A stretch of DNA of 64,000 nt from Halichondria panicea. Its lineage: Eukaryota > Porifera > Demospongiae > Suberitida > Halichondriidae. The position numbers and the translations under genes are program-made. Below the pieces are notes generated by a model, which had not been told where the DNA came from, ran no database searches, and saw nothing but the letters and a program-made list of their open reading frames with translations. The stretch spans positions 2,390,001-2,454,000 of the forward strand of contig NC_087389.1 of NCBI RefSeq assembly GCF_963675165.1, read 5' to 3'. Shown here piece after piece: positions 35,836 through 48,300 of this stretch (position 1 is the first letter of the stretch; the number at the start of each line of letters is the position of its first letter).

Positions 35836-37005
35836 TCATATGCTATACAGTTTCTTGGTGTTCTCCCTGATAGTTATGAGTACTTCTGAAAGATCTGCCT
35901 TTTTCAGTGCAGCAATCTCCTTAGCAACATAAAACGCATGAGCAGGATGACTAAAACGGCAATTTCTAGAAATATTAGCAGGAGTATTGTAGGGTGCATC
36001 TGTTTCAATGACAAGCCTCTGTGTTGGTAAGTTAGTAACCATTTGCCTAAGATCATTATTCTTACGATACGTGACATTTCCACACACACCAAAATACAGA
36101 TTGGGGAAATTTTCCAAGAAACTGATGGCCGTTGATTCTGAGCCAGTGTAACAGTGTAAATGAATTTTCCATTCTCGCGGTACATACTCGGAGATAATGT
36201 GAAGCAGCTCATCGTCAGCATCTCGACAATGGAAAAGAAGAGGCTTGGAAAATGAGATGGCAAGTTGGAGCTGGCGGACTAAGACTTCTCTCTGTGTCTG
36301 CTGATCAGAAGGAGAATGGTCTGCAAAGTCCAGCCCAATCTCTCCATAAGCTACACACTTGGGGTGCTCAATGCATTTAAGAATTTTGTCTTCCAGATCT
36401 GGACCACTGCTGTAGTAGTACTTCGCATTGTGAGGGTGAATGCCAAAGGCTCCCCAGATATTCGGCTCCATCAAGAGATCTTGCCAGACTCCAAAGCTTG
36501 AGAAAGCAGCTGGGTCACAAAATGTTGAGATACACCCATCAAAGTTTTCTTGGTATTTGTTAGCTTCCATGAATGCTTGGAAAGTGCTTTGGTGGTGATA
36601 CCTGGTGAAAACGTACTCCAAATGACAATGAGTATCAATGAAAGGTGGAAATTGAGTATGTTCTGCTTTGGCCTCGTCATCGCTACGTATGGCTTTGGCA
36701 GAGGCACCAGATACACAAGTAATTTTCTTAGTGTCGCTTGTGACTGAATACTCTACTGGTGGTGTTTCTTTTCTTGGTTTGCCATTTGATACACCACAAG
36801 TAGAGCCATCATGAGTAGATCTACTGTGAAGCTGGGTACAATTTCTCTGGAAATGACCTATTTCACCACACTTGAAGCACTTCAAACTTCGATTACGCTC
36901 ATCCTGTTTCTTCTTTGGGCAATTGGCTTTGATATGCCCGCTCTCATTGCAGTAAAAACATGCTTTAGGTTGCCTGTCTTTCTTACGTTTACCCCTTTCA
37001 TCCAT
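35836..37005 (-). CDS. CCHC zinc-knuckle / TatD-family metal-dependent hydrolase fusion, intronless, 389 aa
   Basis: Two retroviral-type zinc knuckles open the protein: Cys16-Cys19-His24-Cys29 and Cys43-Cys46-His51-Cys56. A polar linker (57-118) and a full TatD domain (about 120-389) follow. TatD metal and catalytic motifs are present: DTHCHLE (124-130), YGEIGLDF, FHCRDAD, HCYTG and VIETDAPY. TatD proteins are divalent-metal nucleases (3'-5' exonuclease or AP endonuclease). Zinc knuckles bind single-stranded nucleic acid, so this is plausibly a targeted DNA/RNA nuclease. The layout recalls TATDN2-type animal proteins with an N-terminal extension. The start Met begins a basic stretch and no upstream in-frame Met is needed. 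One exon, unlike most neighbours. Confidence 0.93.
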   Translation of the reverse strand: MDERGKRKKDRQPKACFYCNESGHIKANCPKKKQDERNRSLKCFKCGEIGHFQRNCTQLHSRSTHDGSTCGVSNGKPRKETPPVEYSVTSDTKKITCVSGASAKAIRSDDEAKAEHTQFPPFIDTHCHLEYVFTRYHHQSTFQAFMEANKYQENFDGCISTFCDPAAFSSFGVWQDLLMEPNIWGAFGIHPHNAKYYYSSGPDLEDKILKCIEHPKCVAYGEIGLDFADHSPSDQQTQREVLVRQLQLAISFSKPLLFHCRDADDELLHIISEYVPREWKIHLHCYTGSESTAISFLENFPNLYFGVCGNVTYRKNNDLRQMVTNLPTQRLVIETDAPYNTPANISRNCRFSHPAHAFYVAKEIAALKKADLSEVLITIRENTKKLYSI

Positions 37006-37485
37006 TCTGGTGTGGTGTGGTAATGATCTCCACAGTAAATACTTTTCTCATTTTCTTTGTAACCTCCAATTCATAACACATTAATTTTTTGCATTCCACT
37101 GAGCGTTTTACCTTCCAATATAAACTATATACTTATGTTGTAGTGCAGCAACAACTGGCTAATATCTTAGTTTCTGAGTGTGACTCGACTACAGTATAGC
37201 GGGGACAAAATATTTGTGGTTCAGCAATATTAATTAAACCACAAAAACCACGAATATTTTGCCCCATGAAAATTACCCTTTATACGGTTTGCTACAGTAG
37301 CTGCGCTAATCACTTTCCAGTGTCACTGTCAGAGGGTATTTCGTGTATCTTTTCTCTATGCACACACATTTCTACATTTGGATATGACCAACCCTCAGGA
37401 TCCTCTGAACTAAACCAAAATTCTAGATCAGCATCTACATACATACATCTTTTCTAAAGCTCAACAGTCATACATACATCTTTAT

Positions 37486-39081
37486 CTAAAGTTCAACAGT
37501 CATAGAGGTGCATGAAGCAGCATTGTAAATGTAGGTATTGTTCAAAGGAACATACTGCTTGGTAATGATCTTGATCACCTCCTGGGCAGCAACTCCTCCA
37601 ATGTAGGCAGCAATTGAGTGGATCTCACCTCCCCCATATCGACAGAACTCAGTGATATGATCATCACGAACAGAGTACATGGGCAGCCCCCATTGTTGAA
37701 GTAAGTTTGCCACACTGGTTTTCATTTGCAACACATCTGCTTCAATAGGACCTCGTTTTCCTCCAGGATAGTACTTGAATATAGAGTAATACTGTGCAGC
37801 AGCTCTAAGTAAGACATAGTACACAATATCACTGTCAGGGTTATCCAGATTCCTGCGCAGTTCATCGACATTTGGGCTATGTAATTCAGTCTCTATCGAT
37901 CGATAACGAAGAACTCGAATAAATGCAGCATTTCGACAAAACAACTTGATCGTATTTTCTGGAATGGAGTTGGAAGGCTTGTTTAAAGACACCAAGAGCT
38001 GCCCAAGATGATCAGACACACTTTCAAGATCTTCTCTTGCCTTACTTTGGTATGCACGCTGCAAGCTTATGTAGAGGTCAGAGGAGGAAGTCATGTCTGG
38101 AATGGAACCACGGAGAGGCAAACGTCCACAACCGTCATTGGTTACAAACTCCCTCACAGCTCGAGCAAGCAGCCAAAAATCACTAGAATCTGGAGAGATG
38201 TGATCACAGCAGGGGTTATCGAATATTTGTTGAACAACAGACGAGATTTGAGTTGGCACAATAATACCGTTCAAATTTGTCATCGCCTCTTGGAAATTGT
38301 CTTCATCAAGCGGAACTCCATCTTCATTCTTTCGAATTCCATCCTCAATCACACTTTTCAGTTCTTTTTTCTCCTTGTATGTTCTAGGCATCTCACCATT
38401 ATGGGCGTCCTTCCATTTCTTAATGTACTTGTAGAGCACAGCGAGATAAGGCACATTTCCATGTGCAGTGTTATCACAGTTGTCAAGGTCAATTTGATCC
38501 ATGTAGGTGACTAGGCTGGGAAATGGGCAATCCAATCGAAGGTCGTTATGAGAATTATCCGGATGCGCTTCAATCACCTCATGTTGTGGAAAGCTGATTC
38601 GGATATACCCTAAAAGACCATACGACCATGCAACAAGAAGCAGAGTGGATGCTTTCCAAAGAGCTTGGGATAACTTCAGCAAGGTGCTTTCGGGAATATC
38701 TGTGGCTACAACCAATGTGAACGTATCGAAGAAATTAGGATTCGAGTCAAGAAGCGATTCAACACTGTCTTCAATGAAATTTCCTCGGACTTCCGTGTTC
38801 AATTCGACCAGCAGTTCGACAGCAACTTCGGCTCGGAATTTTCCAACAGCATTGGCAGTGACAAAAAAATTGCTTCCTAAATCACTCTCGCGAACTTTGT
38901 TACTGTCTACTATTGTGAAGGCTCCAATGCCTGGAAGCACTAAGTTTTTCAGTATTTCAGTCCCAGTGGCTGAGGCGTTGATCAAGCAGATGTGAGCATC
39001 CTCAAGACAGCCTTGCCCATGATCACCCCACAGTCTCAACTGCCTATCGTATCGCTTGGCTTTCTCAGAAGGAACAGACAT
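37486..39081 (-). CDS. NAE1: NEDD8-activating enzyme E1 regulatory subunit (APP-BP1), intronless, 531 aa
   Basis: The Met at 39081 gives MSVPSEKAKRYDRQLRLWGD, the canonical start of this family, and 531 aa (human 534). The frame is open upstream to 39213, but those 44 residues lack homology. ThiF-like adenylation half: INASATGTEILKNLVLPGIG and FTIVDSNKV, then LGSNFFV. A C-terminal stretch GGEIHSIAAYIGGVAAQEVI lies near residue 490. NAE1 pairs with UBA3 to activate NEDD8, which is then attached to cullins and switches on cullin-RING ligases. The subunit lacks the catalytic Cys domain of UBA3, as expected. Nearly 1.6 kb with no intron is unusual beside intron-rich neighbours. It lies 480 bp upstream of the TatD gene on the same strand. 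Confidence 0.96.
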   Translation of the reverse strand: MSVPSEKAKRYDRQLRLWGDHGQGCLEDAHICLINASATGTEILKNLVLPGIGAFTIVDSNKVRESDLGSNFFVTANAVGKFRAEVAVELLVELNTEVRGNFIEDSVESLLDSNPNFFDTFTLVVATDIPESTLLKLSQALWKASTLLLVAWSYGLLGYIRISFPQHEVIEAHPDNSHNDLRLDCPFPSLVTYMDQIDLDNCDNTAHGNVPYLAVLYKYIKKWKDAHNGEMPRTYKEKKELKSVIEDGIRKNEDGVPLDEDNFQEAMTNLNGIIVPTQISSVVQQIFDNPCCDHISPDSSDFWLLARAVREFVTNDGCGRLPLRGSIPDMTSSSDLYISLQRAYQSKAREDLESVSDHLGQLLVSLNKPSNSIPENTIKLFCRNAAFIRVLRYRSIETELHSPNVDELRRNLDNPDSDIVYYVLLRAAAQYYSIFKYYPGGKRGPIEADVLQMKTSVANLLQQWGLPMYSVRDDHITEFCRYGGGEIHSIAAYIGGVAAQEVIKIITKQYVPLNNTYIYNAASCTSMTVEL

Positions 39082-39346
39082 ATTTAAACTAAAGAAGTAT
39101 AGTCTCCACTCAGAGTCTAGTCTTCCAGTTCTAATTCTATAGTCAATCTGCACTCCAGCCACTTGCTCAACTCCTCCTCTAATTGGGTACAGATCGTGGG
39201 GGAGGAGTAACACAGCTGCTGATTTGGCATAATAAAAATTATTTGAAAGTGAGCTTTGTTTCTACAGTTTCTATAGCGCTATATAGCATGCAGTGTTCCC
39301 GTAACACACAGCATCTAATGATCAACGTGTGTGCGTGTAGACAAGA
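39082..39346. promoter_or_regulatory. Divergent promoter interval between NAE1 (-) and KIFC3-like (+)
   Basis: The two start codons are 265 bp apart and diverge. The half nearest NAE1 is also open in its frame. The right half is AT-rich (aataaaaattatttgaaag) with a small palindromic tatagcgctata at 39272-39283. No named factor site is clear. Confidence 0.5.
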
Positions 39347-42300
39347 GTGAATATGAGTCGTGATCGGGACAGGTTTATGCGACCAATACAGTATCTACCC
39401 CACCTGGCCACGCCCACTAAAACCCCCAGGGAAGTCATGATGGATGAGCTAGGCATGGGTGGTAAGTCATGCATTAGAACTGTGTATCGTAAGCGACACT
39501 ACGTTTTGCACACAAATGAATTTATATGCAGACGTTGGGCCATGGGGGGAAAGAAAACGTCGCATTTGCAAACTGGTGCTACCGTAAGCGTTCCAATTAT
39601 AGAACCAGCCTTGGTTAGGACGCCCTCTTTTATAACGCCATTACTGCCATATAAAATCCTTTTTTTGTACATTGTTTCTAGAAAAAAATTTATTTTTTAC
39701 TGGTTCTATAATTAGAACGTTTATGGTATACATGTAATTATAGTTATGGGCGAAATGTCGAGTTTATCTGGATGTGACCACTTCCATTATGTTTCAATCT
39801 ACTGTTCATGATCATAGATAATGACCCTAAGGACCAGACAAGCTCTTCCGGAAGTGATGATGGTGAGTACTGTATATTTCACACTACACCTTGAGCTACA
39901 TGTAGTCTACGATATGATTTCAGAATCTCCAGTGAGCAGTAGTGTTCTGAGAAGCTTCAACTCACCGCTGCCCGTGGCTCAGACTGAGATGAAACAGATG
40001 TTAAGAGTGAGTCGTCTCTCTAGCTCCATCACTGTGTATCGTATATCTCATGCTATAATCTGATTTTTTGTGTGCAAAAGTTAGATAATAATTAAGCAAT
40101 TAATGTAATTCCCATACGTGTACACCTGATAGTATGCATGTAAATGTTATCAAAGCATTACACTACAAGTACCACAAAAACATTTGCAATGTGAAAAAGT
40201 TGCTAAGACTGGCCGGGGGAAACACCAAAAAGTATCTAGAAACAAGAAATCCGGCGAAGGCATACATTTTGTAACTCCAATCCGATACAACGTCATTCAC
40301 ATGTATATTTTCACGAAATGTTTTAATAGTAAATATTTCAATGATATAATTATGGTTTTTAATTTTGAGGTTGGTGGTTATCCCAGCCAATCCTAACATT
40401 GAACGTGCATGTTGTGCAAGCTATAATTATAAGTGAACGTTGCGTTTTGTGAATTTTCTGTTGTGCATATAGGCATACACAGTCCTGACTCCATCCATGC
40501 ATTTTAACATGGAAGTGATGATGTGGTGGATAGATTTACAGTCTATACTGCATGGCATCTCCTAATTTTGCCTCGATCCCAGGCCGCACTTCTTCGAAGA
40601 GTGGGCCTAGTATCAACTGCTTGCACATGCGCTAACCCCAGCTAATGTAGGATAACAATGTGTATGCTCAGTAAGACAATGACGTCACAACGAAAGGAAG
40701 CTAGTAGATTGAAGGAAGTAGATACAGTCCAGAGAGTAGAATACCAAAAATGTGTGAGTAGTTGTACTTAAACGTAAATACCTTATGATTGAAGCGTTTT
40801 AAAGAAAATCTGCTGATACCATTGTGTAGGTGAACGAATAAGCTACAACATACCCAAAAGTGTTTCCATGACAACATAAGGTGGTGGGTTTGTTGTGATT
40901 AATAAAACAGTAAAAATTGTTACAGTGGGTAATCGGTTTGGGAGAGAAAAGGCCAACAGTTTCTAGCTAAGGTTTGAAACTTTGTCATTATATCAATAGA
41001 TAGTTTGGCTATCTTTTGAAAGGTTTCATGTTGCTTACATATCTACACATTCTCCGCAGGGCTAAAAGTTGCTAGTTTTTAGTACTGTTTCGGTTAGGGA
41101 GAGATTTGAAGAAAATCTTACGGCTAAGGTCCATAGAGTAGGCTTGAATAAATAAATTGTCCAGAATACTTTAGTTCCGGAGGTAATTGATGTGCGTACG
41201 TCACACACATTTTTTTACGATCTTCACCTAAAATGATTTCCCACTACAATACTTTTGGGGGAACATTTTTGAATAATGTTGTAGCTTCTAATTATTCATT
41301 CACCTACGCAATGGTATCAGCATAGAAATGTTCCAATCTTGAGATACAATTAAGTAAAACTATTCACCTATTTTAATATTCTACTCTCTAGACTGGATGC
41401 ACTGTAGAAAGTTCGATTGAATGCACACAGTTTGATTAAAACAGTTTGATTGATTGCGCACAGTTCATAACATACAATCATACAAAACAATTTCTAGCTG
41501 TGCAGTATTCCCTGCAGATATATATAACAATTTAAACGTAGGAGAAAAGACGTGAAAAGTGCTAAAAAGCTACTGAAATAGTGCCAATTAATCAATGTTT
41601 AACTGCATGCCAACAGTTTCAAGTACGTTATGCACTGCAGGAGACCCAGTATAAACTACGTATGGCCCAGTCCAACTTATTACAGTCTGAGCAAGGCCGA
41701 GAGAGACGACTCAAGATCATCAAGAAGACTCACAGCTCAGCACTCTCTCTGAAGCAGGCACTCATTCAGGACCTTCAGGATATCATAGCTGAGAGAGAAG
41801 AGAACATTAATGAGTTGGAGACTCAACTACGAGGTTGCTCTTGTGAGCACGTACTGGACAAGGCGATCAAGACTGAGGTGAGGGGAATTTACTATAATAA
41901 AATTGGGCTGTGAAGTCTTTCATGCCCCCACTTGCCCCTCCTATACATGTACCTGCGTGTATATGTGATTGCACACTGTGCATGTATGTAGCTTATATGC
42001 ATGGCTATACCTGCCAGAGAACTCCCTGTTGGAGTGTTAACCCTAGGTGTGTTGGCGGCCACGGATTACAGTAGTCGTTTGGTTCGTTAACCCGTGGCCA
42101 CCCTAGCCTGTTTCTTTGTTTGTTTGTGTGTGATGTCTGAGTCTACTCACCTGGATGCCATAGCGCTGTGTTCACAGAAGATGGATAGCTTCCTCACAAC
42201 AAGTTCTTAGTTTCAGATTTTGAGCTTAGTTGTCGAAAACTGGAACTTTCACGTTGCAGCTAGCTACATACATGTGGCCTTTATTCGAGATAGGCTACGT

Positions 42301-45300
42301 ATTTACAGCTGAAGTGATCCCGGACCAGGAACAATGGAAAAGGGGTCACTAAGTAGAAAGCTAGAATTATGATTGTGGTTGTTGTTGCTGCTTTTAGCCT
42401 CGTCACCAGGCTTTACTTTTCTTTTTCTTGTCTAGCTCTCAATATAAATGAGCTAGAGATGATGGGAGGCAGTAAAAAAGGTAATGATAGACGTGAAAGA
42501 AAAAGGTATGCAAAGTCGCGTGATCCACATACATTTTTATGAATGTGGGCGATATGTAGCTCACAATCGTGACATTGAGTATTCTCCCACGCATTAAGAC
42601 ACGTACTGCTACCAAAGCTAGCGTAGCCAGGAGCAGAGACCAAGCTCAGTGCAGAACCAGCGTGCCCAACTCCGATAGCAGGTAGCTTCGTAGACAATGA
42701 TGATGACTATAAGCTATTAGTCTAGCAGATCTAGCATTCAGCATGACAAAATATAGCTATATCTAGATCAATAAATCTGAATACATGTAGAATAGAGTAG
42801 AATCTAGACACACAACAAACTACGGTAGTACTAGTAGGTATAGCTAGCTAGCTTGTATGACACATCAAACTGCTTGTGTGTGTGTGTGTGTGTGTGTGCG
42901 TGCGTGCGTGCGTGTGTTAACTGTTACAGCTGCTCAAGGATCAATGAAGTGCAAGTAAGAGTTTCTATAGGCGCTTCTAGTTGGATTTGTGTTCGTGGAT
43001 TTGCAAAATAAAGCTTCGTTCTCGAGTTATGCCTGGTATTGCTTACTTGGAATGCCATTGCAGCCTTTTCAGAAGAGTCCGTTGCAAAACTTGCACTAGT
43101 TATGCACACATGCACTTGCATCTTGCACTTATCTGGCATTTGTTTAGCATTTGTGCTGCTTGCGTGCTGCATGGTGTATTTTGGACATAGGCGTGGTATA
43201 GCTGTGGTACATGTGCTGTACGTGTGCCTCATGTATGTAGCCTGCTTTTGTGCTGCTCGTATTTGAAGGTTGTGTGCTTCCCACATGAGTGCAGCACGCA
43301 TGTAATTATGTTCTTGGGTTGGGGGAAACTCATGCTAGCTCTCCTCAAAGTTAAGAATTATATTCTCTGTGGGGGGAGGGGGCGTAATTATGGCTCTTGG
43401 TTTCTATACATGTAGATCTATAGTAACTTTCATATCAACCTCAACGAGGGCACTTCAGTGCTCTAGTTTCAGTTGTTTAGATGGTCCCCAAAAGTATGTA
43501 CAAAATGTACATGTACATTGCAAATACCTTTTGTACAAATATTGTAAATGCACATACATGTAGGTATCTCCATGCAATGGTCTTGAGAGACTGGTGTTGC
43601 AACTGAGTCGTCTCCAGAAGGACCACGTTGCATTAGAGGGTCGCTACGAGCAGGTGTCTGCTGAGTTGAGGCATGTGCAGAGTGAGAAGGAGAACCTCCA
43701 TGATGAGCTCATGATGACCAAAGATATGCCCTTCAAACTCAAGGTGAAGATCCGAAGCATCACTATTGCACTTTCACTTCATATCATTTGTTATTTTGCG
43801 GTGTGTGGTGTAAACTCCTCAATAGCTGTATTTTTGGTTGTATATACTCTCATGGCTCTGCGTCAAAATTTATTTAGTGAAACTTCCTTCCTTGCGAGTT
43901 GCTCAATTAAATCCCCCCATCCAGTCCCCAGCAAACCCAATGAGCTCTGCACTAGCCCAGCAAGTGAGGGAGATGCAAAAGAGGGTAGCTCAGTTGGAGG
44001 AGGAGAGGCTGGTTGCTCAGTCTCGTGCTGACATAGAGAAGGAGCTTCAGATACGGGTACATGTAGTGGGTACTACAAATGTCAAACTAATTCGAGCACT
44101 TTCTGCAATTTACTGATGTGTACAAGTTACATGTAATGTTATGGGGTATGTGTGACACCTATAGGTACTGCATTGCACATTGTACTCCGTTGCTTAGTAA
44201 GCAACGGTTTTGTTAGCAAATGTCAAGCCAACATAAAGTGGTGGTGTCAGTAGGTTGGGACAATACATGATATGATCGGATCGCAATAGAGTAATTTACA
44301 TATAAATTATGTACCTGGGATTGGGGCACTTATTACATCCTTGAGTGAACGTACATGTGTGTGCAAATTAATGCATACATGTACATGTACGTGTTATTTA
44401 CAAGTATGCATACAGTAGACTCTCGCTATTCCGGCTCTCTGAGGTACAGCCACCTCGATATACCGGTCATTTGGTTTGGCACGGATTGCTAATTAAATGC
44501 ACGAAACTTACCCAAAGCACGGCCACTCGCTATTCCGTATACTGTCCAGTGCTGGCTGCCCAAACAAAGTTTCAATGTAGTTTTATAGGTTTATTACGGC
44601 CGGATAGGACGTTTTGGATGTGGTTTGGCAGATACAAGTGGATTACACTTAAATAGAGAGCAGAATGATTTATTATCCTCAACACAAGAACTGCAAAAGT
44701 AGTCATTAGATTGTAGAACTGCAAAATGATTATAGTCAGTACATTTGAAGTAAAGTCATTTTTAAGTCGCGGCTATTTCCTGAAATACAGCCACCTCGCT
44801 ATTCTGGCCAAGCCAAGGGTGACCGGATTAACGAGAGTCTACTGTATACACAAAAGTATTTAGCACGTACAGTTGTACGTCTCAGTTAATACTCTGATAT
44901 CCCATAGGTTACCGACCTTAAGACTGAGCTTAGAGCTGTGGCAAAGGATCGTGATCATCTCAATGTCAAGCACAAAATAGAAGTTTGTTTGGAATAATGT
45001 ACATGTATCAGTTTTGTTGTAACACGTACTACATCATACGATCGATTATTCATCTCTCCATCCTATACGCAGATTGCTTGCCTGAATAATCATGTAGAAA
45101 GTCTGAAAGCTGACAGTAGTAAGAAAAATAAGGAAGAAATGGAGAAGGTATACATCATCAACGGTAACATGTGTACAAATGACAGTACTCCCTATTGTAC
45201 ATGTACAATGTACCTGTTGCCCAGTTAGTGGGCAGATCAAAGCAATCCAGTGCTCTGTGTATGGCATGTTGCATATCACTACCATAATTATAATGAGTGT

Positions 45301-48300
45301 AAATGCAGTAGATGAGGAATCCGCTTTTTGACTTATGTCCCACCTTCACACCCATTGGTCCTTCGTATGGGCTCCTTCCCTAGTTGTGGGAAGCAAAACT
45401 AATTAACTATGAAATTCAGCAAACTAATGAATTCACTCAAAACACATATCATTACAATTTATAGGACGAGGGTGTTAGTTATTGCAGGTGCCCCCGTGCA
45501 ACATGCCTAATATTGCATTGCGATGAATGTTGCTCCAGTGCAATATTTCGCATGTTGCACTCGTACTGGGCAATAACTAATACATGTACGTACAACAACA
45601 GGTGACGTATACAACAAGCATTTCACATCATTATTTTACAGGTCCATACCCTGCAGCAGATATTGTCTCAGCTTGAGTCTCAAAATGAGAGTCTTTCTTC
45701 TGAGTTGAGGGCTACTAGAGACAAGATTACCTCTCACTCCCTCCTTCACCAAGAGGCTTTGTCTAGCCTCAACTTCCAGCTGGCGAAGGTGAGGGTGCAT
45801 GGTAAATATTATGCACTGGTCAAACATTTAGTGCACATACACATGCACTAATTATCAATCAATTGTATGTACCCAGGAAAAAGAAATTTCTGGCGCTCTC
45901 AGGAAGGAGAAAGCTGTGCGGGAATCTGATCTCCAGAACACACAACAGAAGGTAGATTTATACGTACATCTGCTCATTAACAATTTTCAAGTGCAGGATA
46001 CTTGCAAAATATTGTACTGAGCGAACTAAACACTTTCATGGACTGCTTTAACTGCTAATTGTATGATATGCTATCATACGCAATTCGATAATGAGTCAGT
46101 AGTTGAAATAAAGCTACATGTAGTTATTGTTGAAACTTGTAGGCAATCTTCAATTCAAAGGCTTCAAAGGTGACAAAAAGCTCTAATCGATATAATCGTT
46201 GCTTTGTAGATTCACGATCATTCTACCCATAATGATAATATTATAATACTGTCATTAAGGCAAACAGTTATTGTATCCGTTTGGCGGCTGTGCAAATAAG
46301 CTCAATGTACGGGGTGAATGCTGTTTGAACTTCTTGTAGATATGTGATACCGAGTGTTTTATGAATTATACAGGCACAAGGACAAGGGCGAGTTGCCTGT
46401 ATATTGCGTGCTATAATTATACTTATTATGTTTTATATCACGACGACTCCGTACCAAATTATGCCTCAAGGCGTGTAATAATAATTAATGATAATTATAA
46501 CAAGGCAGGGACTGTTACTGTAACAGTGAGTATGACTTTTATATGCCCTTCGGCCTTATTACTTTGACAACATGATATAAGCTTGTATATATCCTACAGC
46601 TGTTGACTAATGTAATGGTGATGTAAGTATGGGGTATAAGATATCTCATGCCCATGATAATTATAATTACATAGCAGTGTACAGTAGTTTGTTAGTGTAC
46701 GTGTTATCTGTTATTAACCTTCCTCTGTATAGTTGAGTGACCTAGCCATGCTGTCCAAAGAGCTGGAGGACAATAACGATCAGCTGGACACAGAGTGTGG
46801 GAACCTGCGAGATAGATTGAGTTTACTGGAGCAACAGCAAGCCAGAGATGCAGCTGCCTTGTCACGACTTTCACAGCTACGGCACACTCTCTCTAAGGGT
46901 ACATTTGCGTATATCATGCATACAGTATTTTATAGCCTCGCATAAATTATCTCTGGATGGATAAATCGCTTTTAAATCACTGTGAGTCAGTCATGTGTGT
47001 AAGCTGCTCTTCCACTGTGTTGCAGTGTCATCTAGTGCTAGCTCTGTCAAGACCTGTATATCTGACTTCAAAAATACAGCTCTCACAGTCAACCGCTGTA
47101 TGCAGCAGGACATTGCTCAAGCCTCAAAAAAGGTATCTACAAAATTATGATTTTAGAATGGGTCGATCAGTGTACGAAATGTAAATTGCTAAGCGATTTG
47201 TTATGGTGTATAGAGCTAAACTGTTTGACAAGCACTGCATGTGGTACGTAGGCTGGTTAATTAACAGGAGAGAGCTGATCAATGATGTCAAACAGTTTTA
47301 TAGTTAGTAATATAGGTACCTTGACAATCAGCTCATCAAATCTTGATGGTCAGGCTCGTTTTGCTACGCACTCTCAGGGTGTCATACAGGATATTGAAGT
47401 AGAGGGGGGAAATAAGAAAAATAACCAGAACATTATTTTTGCTAAAAAAAGGGTCAACTGTTATTTTAATACCCTGTTCTATTGCTAGCTATGGACAATC
47501 AGTCATACAACTAGTACCCGAATAAAAAGGAGGGGGGAATTGCCCCCTTTCCCCCCTCCCCCATGTATGACACCCTGACTCTTCTGAAAAGGCTGCAATG
47601 GCATTCCAAGTACATGTAGGCGTAACTCGAGAACGAAGCATTGTTTTGCAAATCCACGAATTAAAATTCAAGAAAACATGACTAGAAGCCTGTAGAAACT
47701 CTTACTTGCACTTTATTCATCCATGAGCAGCTGTAGCAGTCTACACACACAGACACACAAACACACTACCGTATACCTCGCTTGCGCATGCATGCGCACC
47801 GAGGCATAATTAGAGCAACCATAATTATACAGAACATACGGCATGTTGCATTGTGGGTAAATGCAGTGGATGAATACTTAATGTAGCCCCACCCTCCTAC
47901 ACAATAACTCTTCTAGCGAAAGCAAAACTATGGAATCACCATGTCTATTTAATATTTTTTCTCAGGTTAGAGCTAGAACTTAAGCTGTGTTCCCTTTTTT
48001 GTAGCTTACACAACAGAGGCTACACAAAAACATCTAGTATGTCACGATGTGTTTGCTAACTCTTCTGCGCATGCTTCGATAAATTGAGCCACACACCAAA
48101 TGATGATGGTCACAAGCAGAGGAGGAATGCCGGGGTCAATAGGGTCACAAAACATTAATCACATTCTTGTCCTAGGTTCTTGACCTTTGCTGCTATATAT
48201 AGCAGTTAATTACATTTTTCTGTTATTTTAATTGTTTAGATTTGCATGCTTGGAAGGCTTACTATACCTATACATGTATGTATACATGTATATATAGGTC

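Noticed and set aside
39082-39213. 44-residue N-terminal extension of NAE1
   Set aside because: The frame is open, but the family starts at the Met at 39081 and the extension has no similarity to it.
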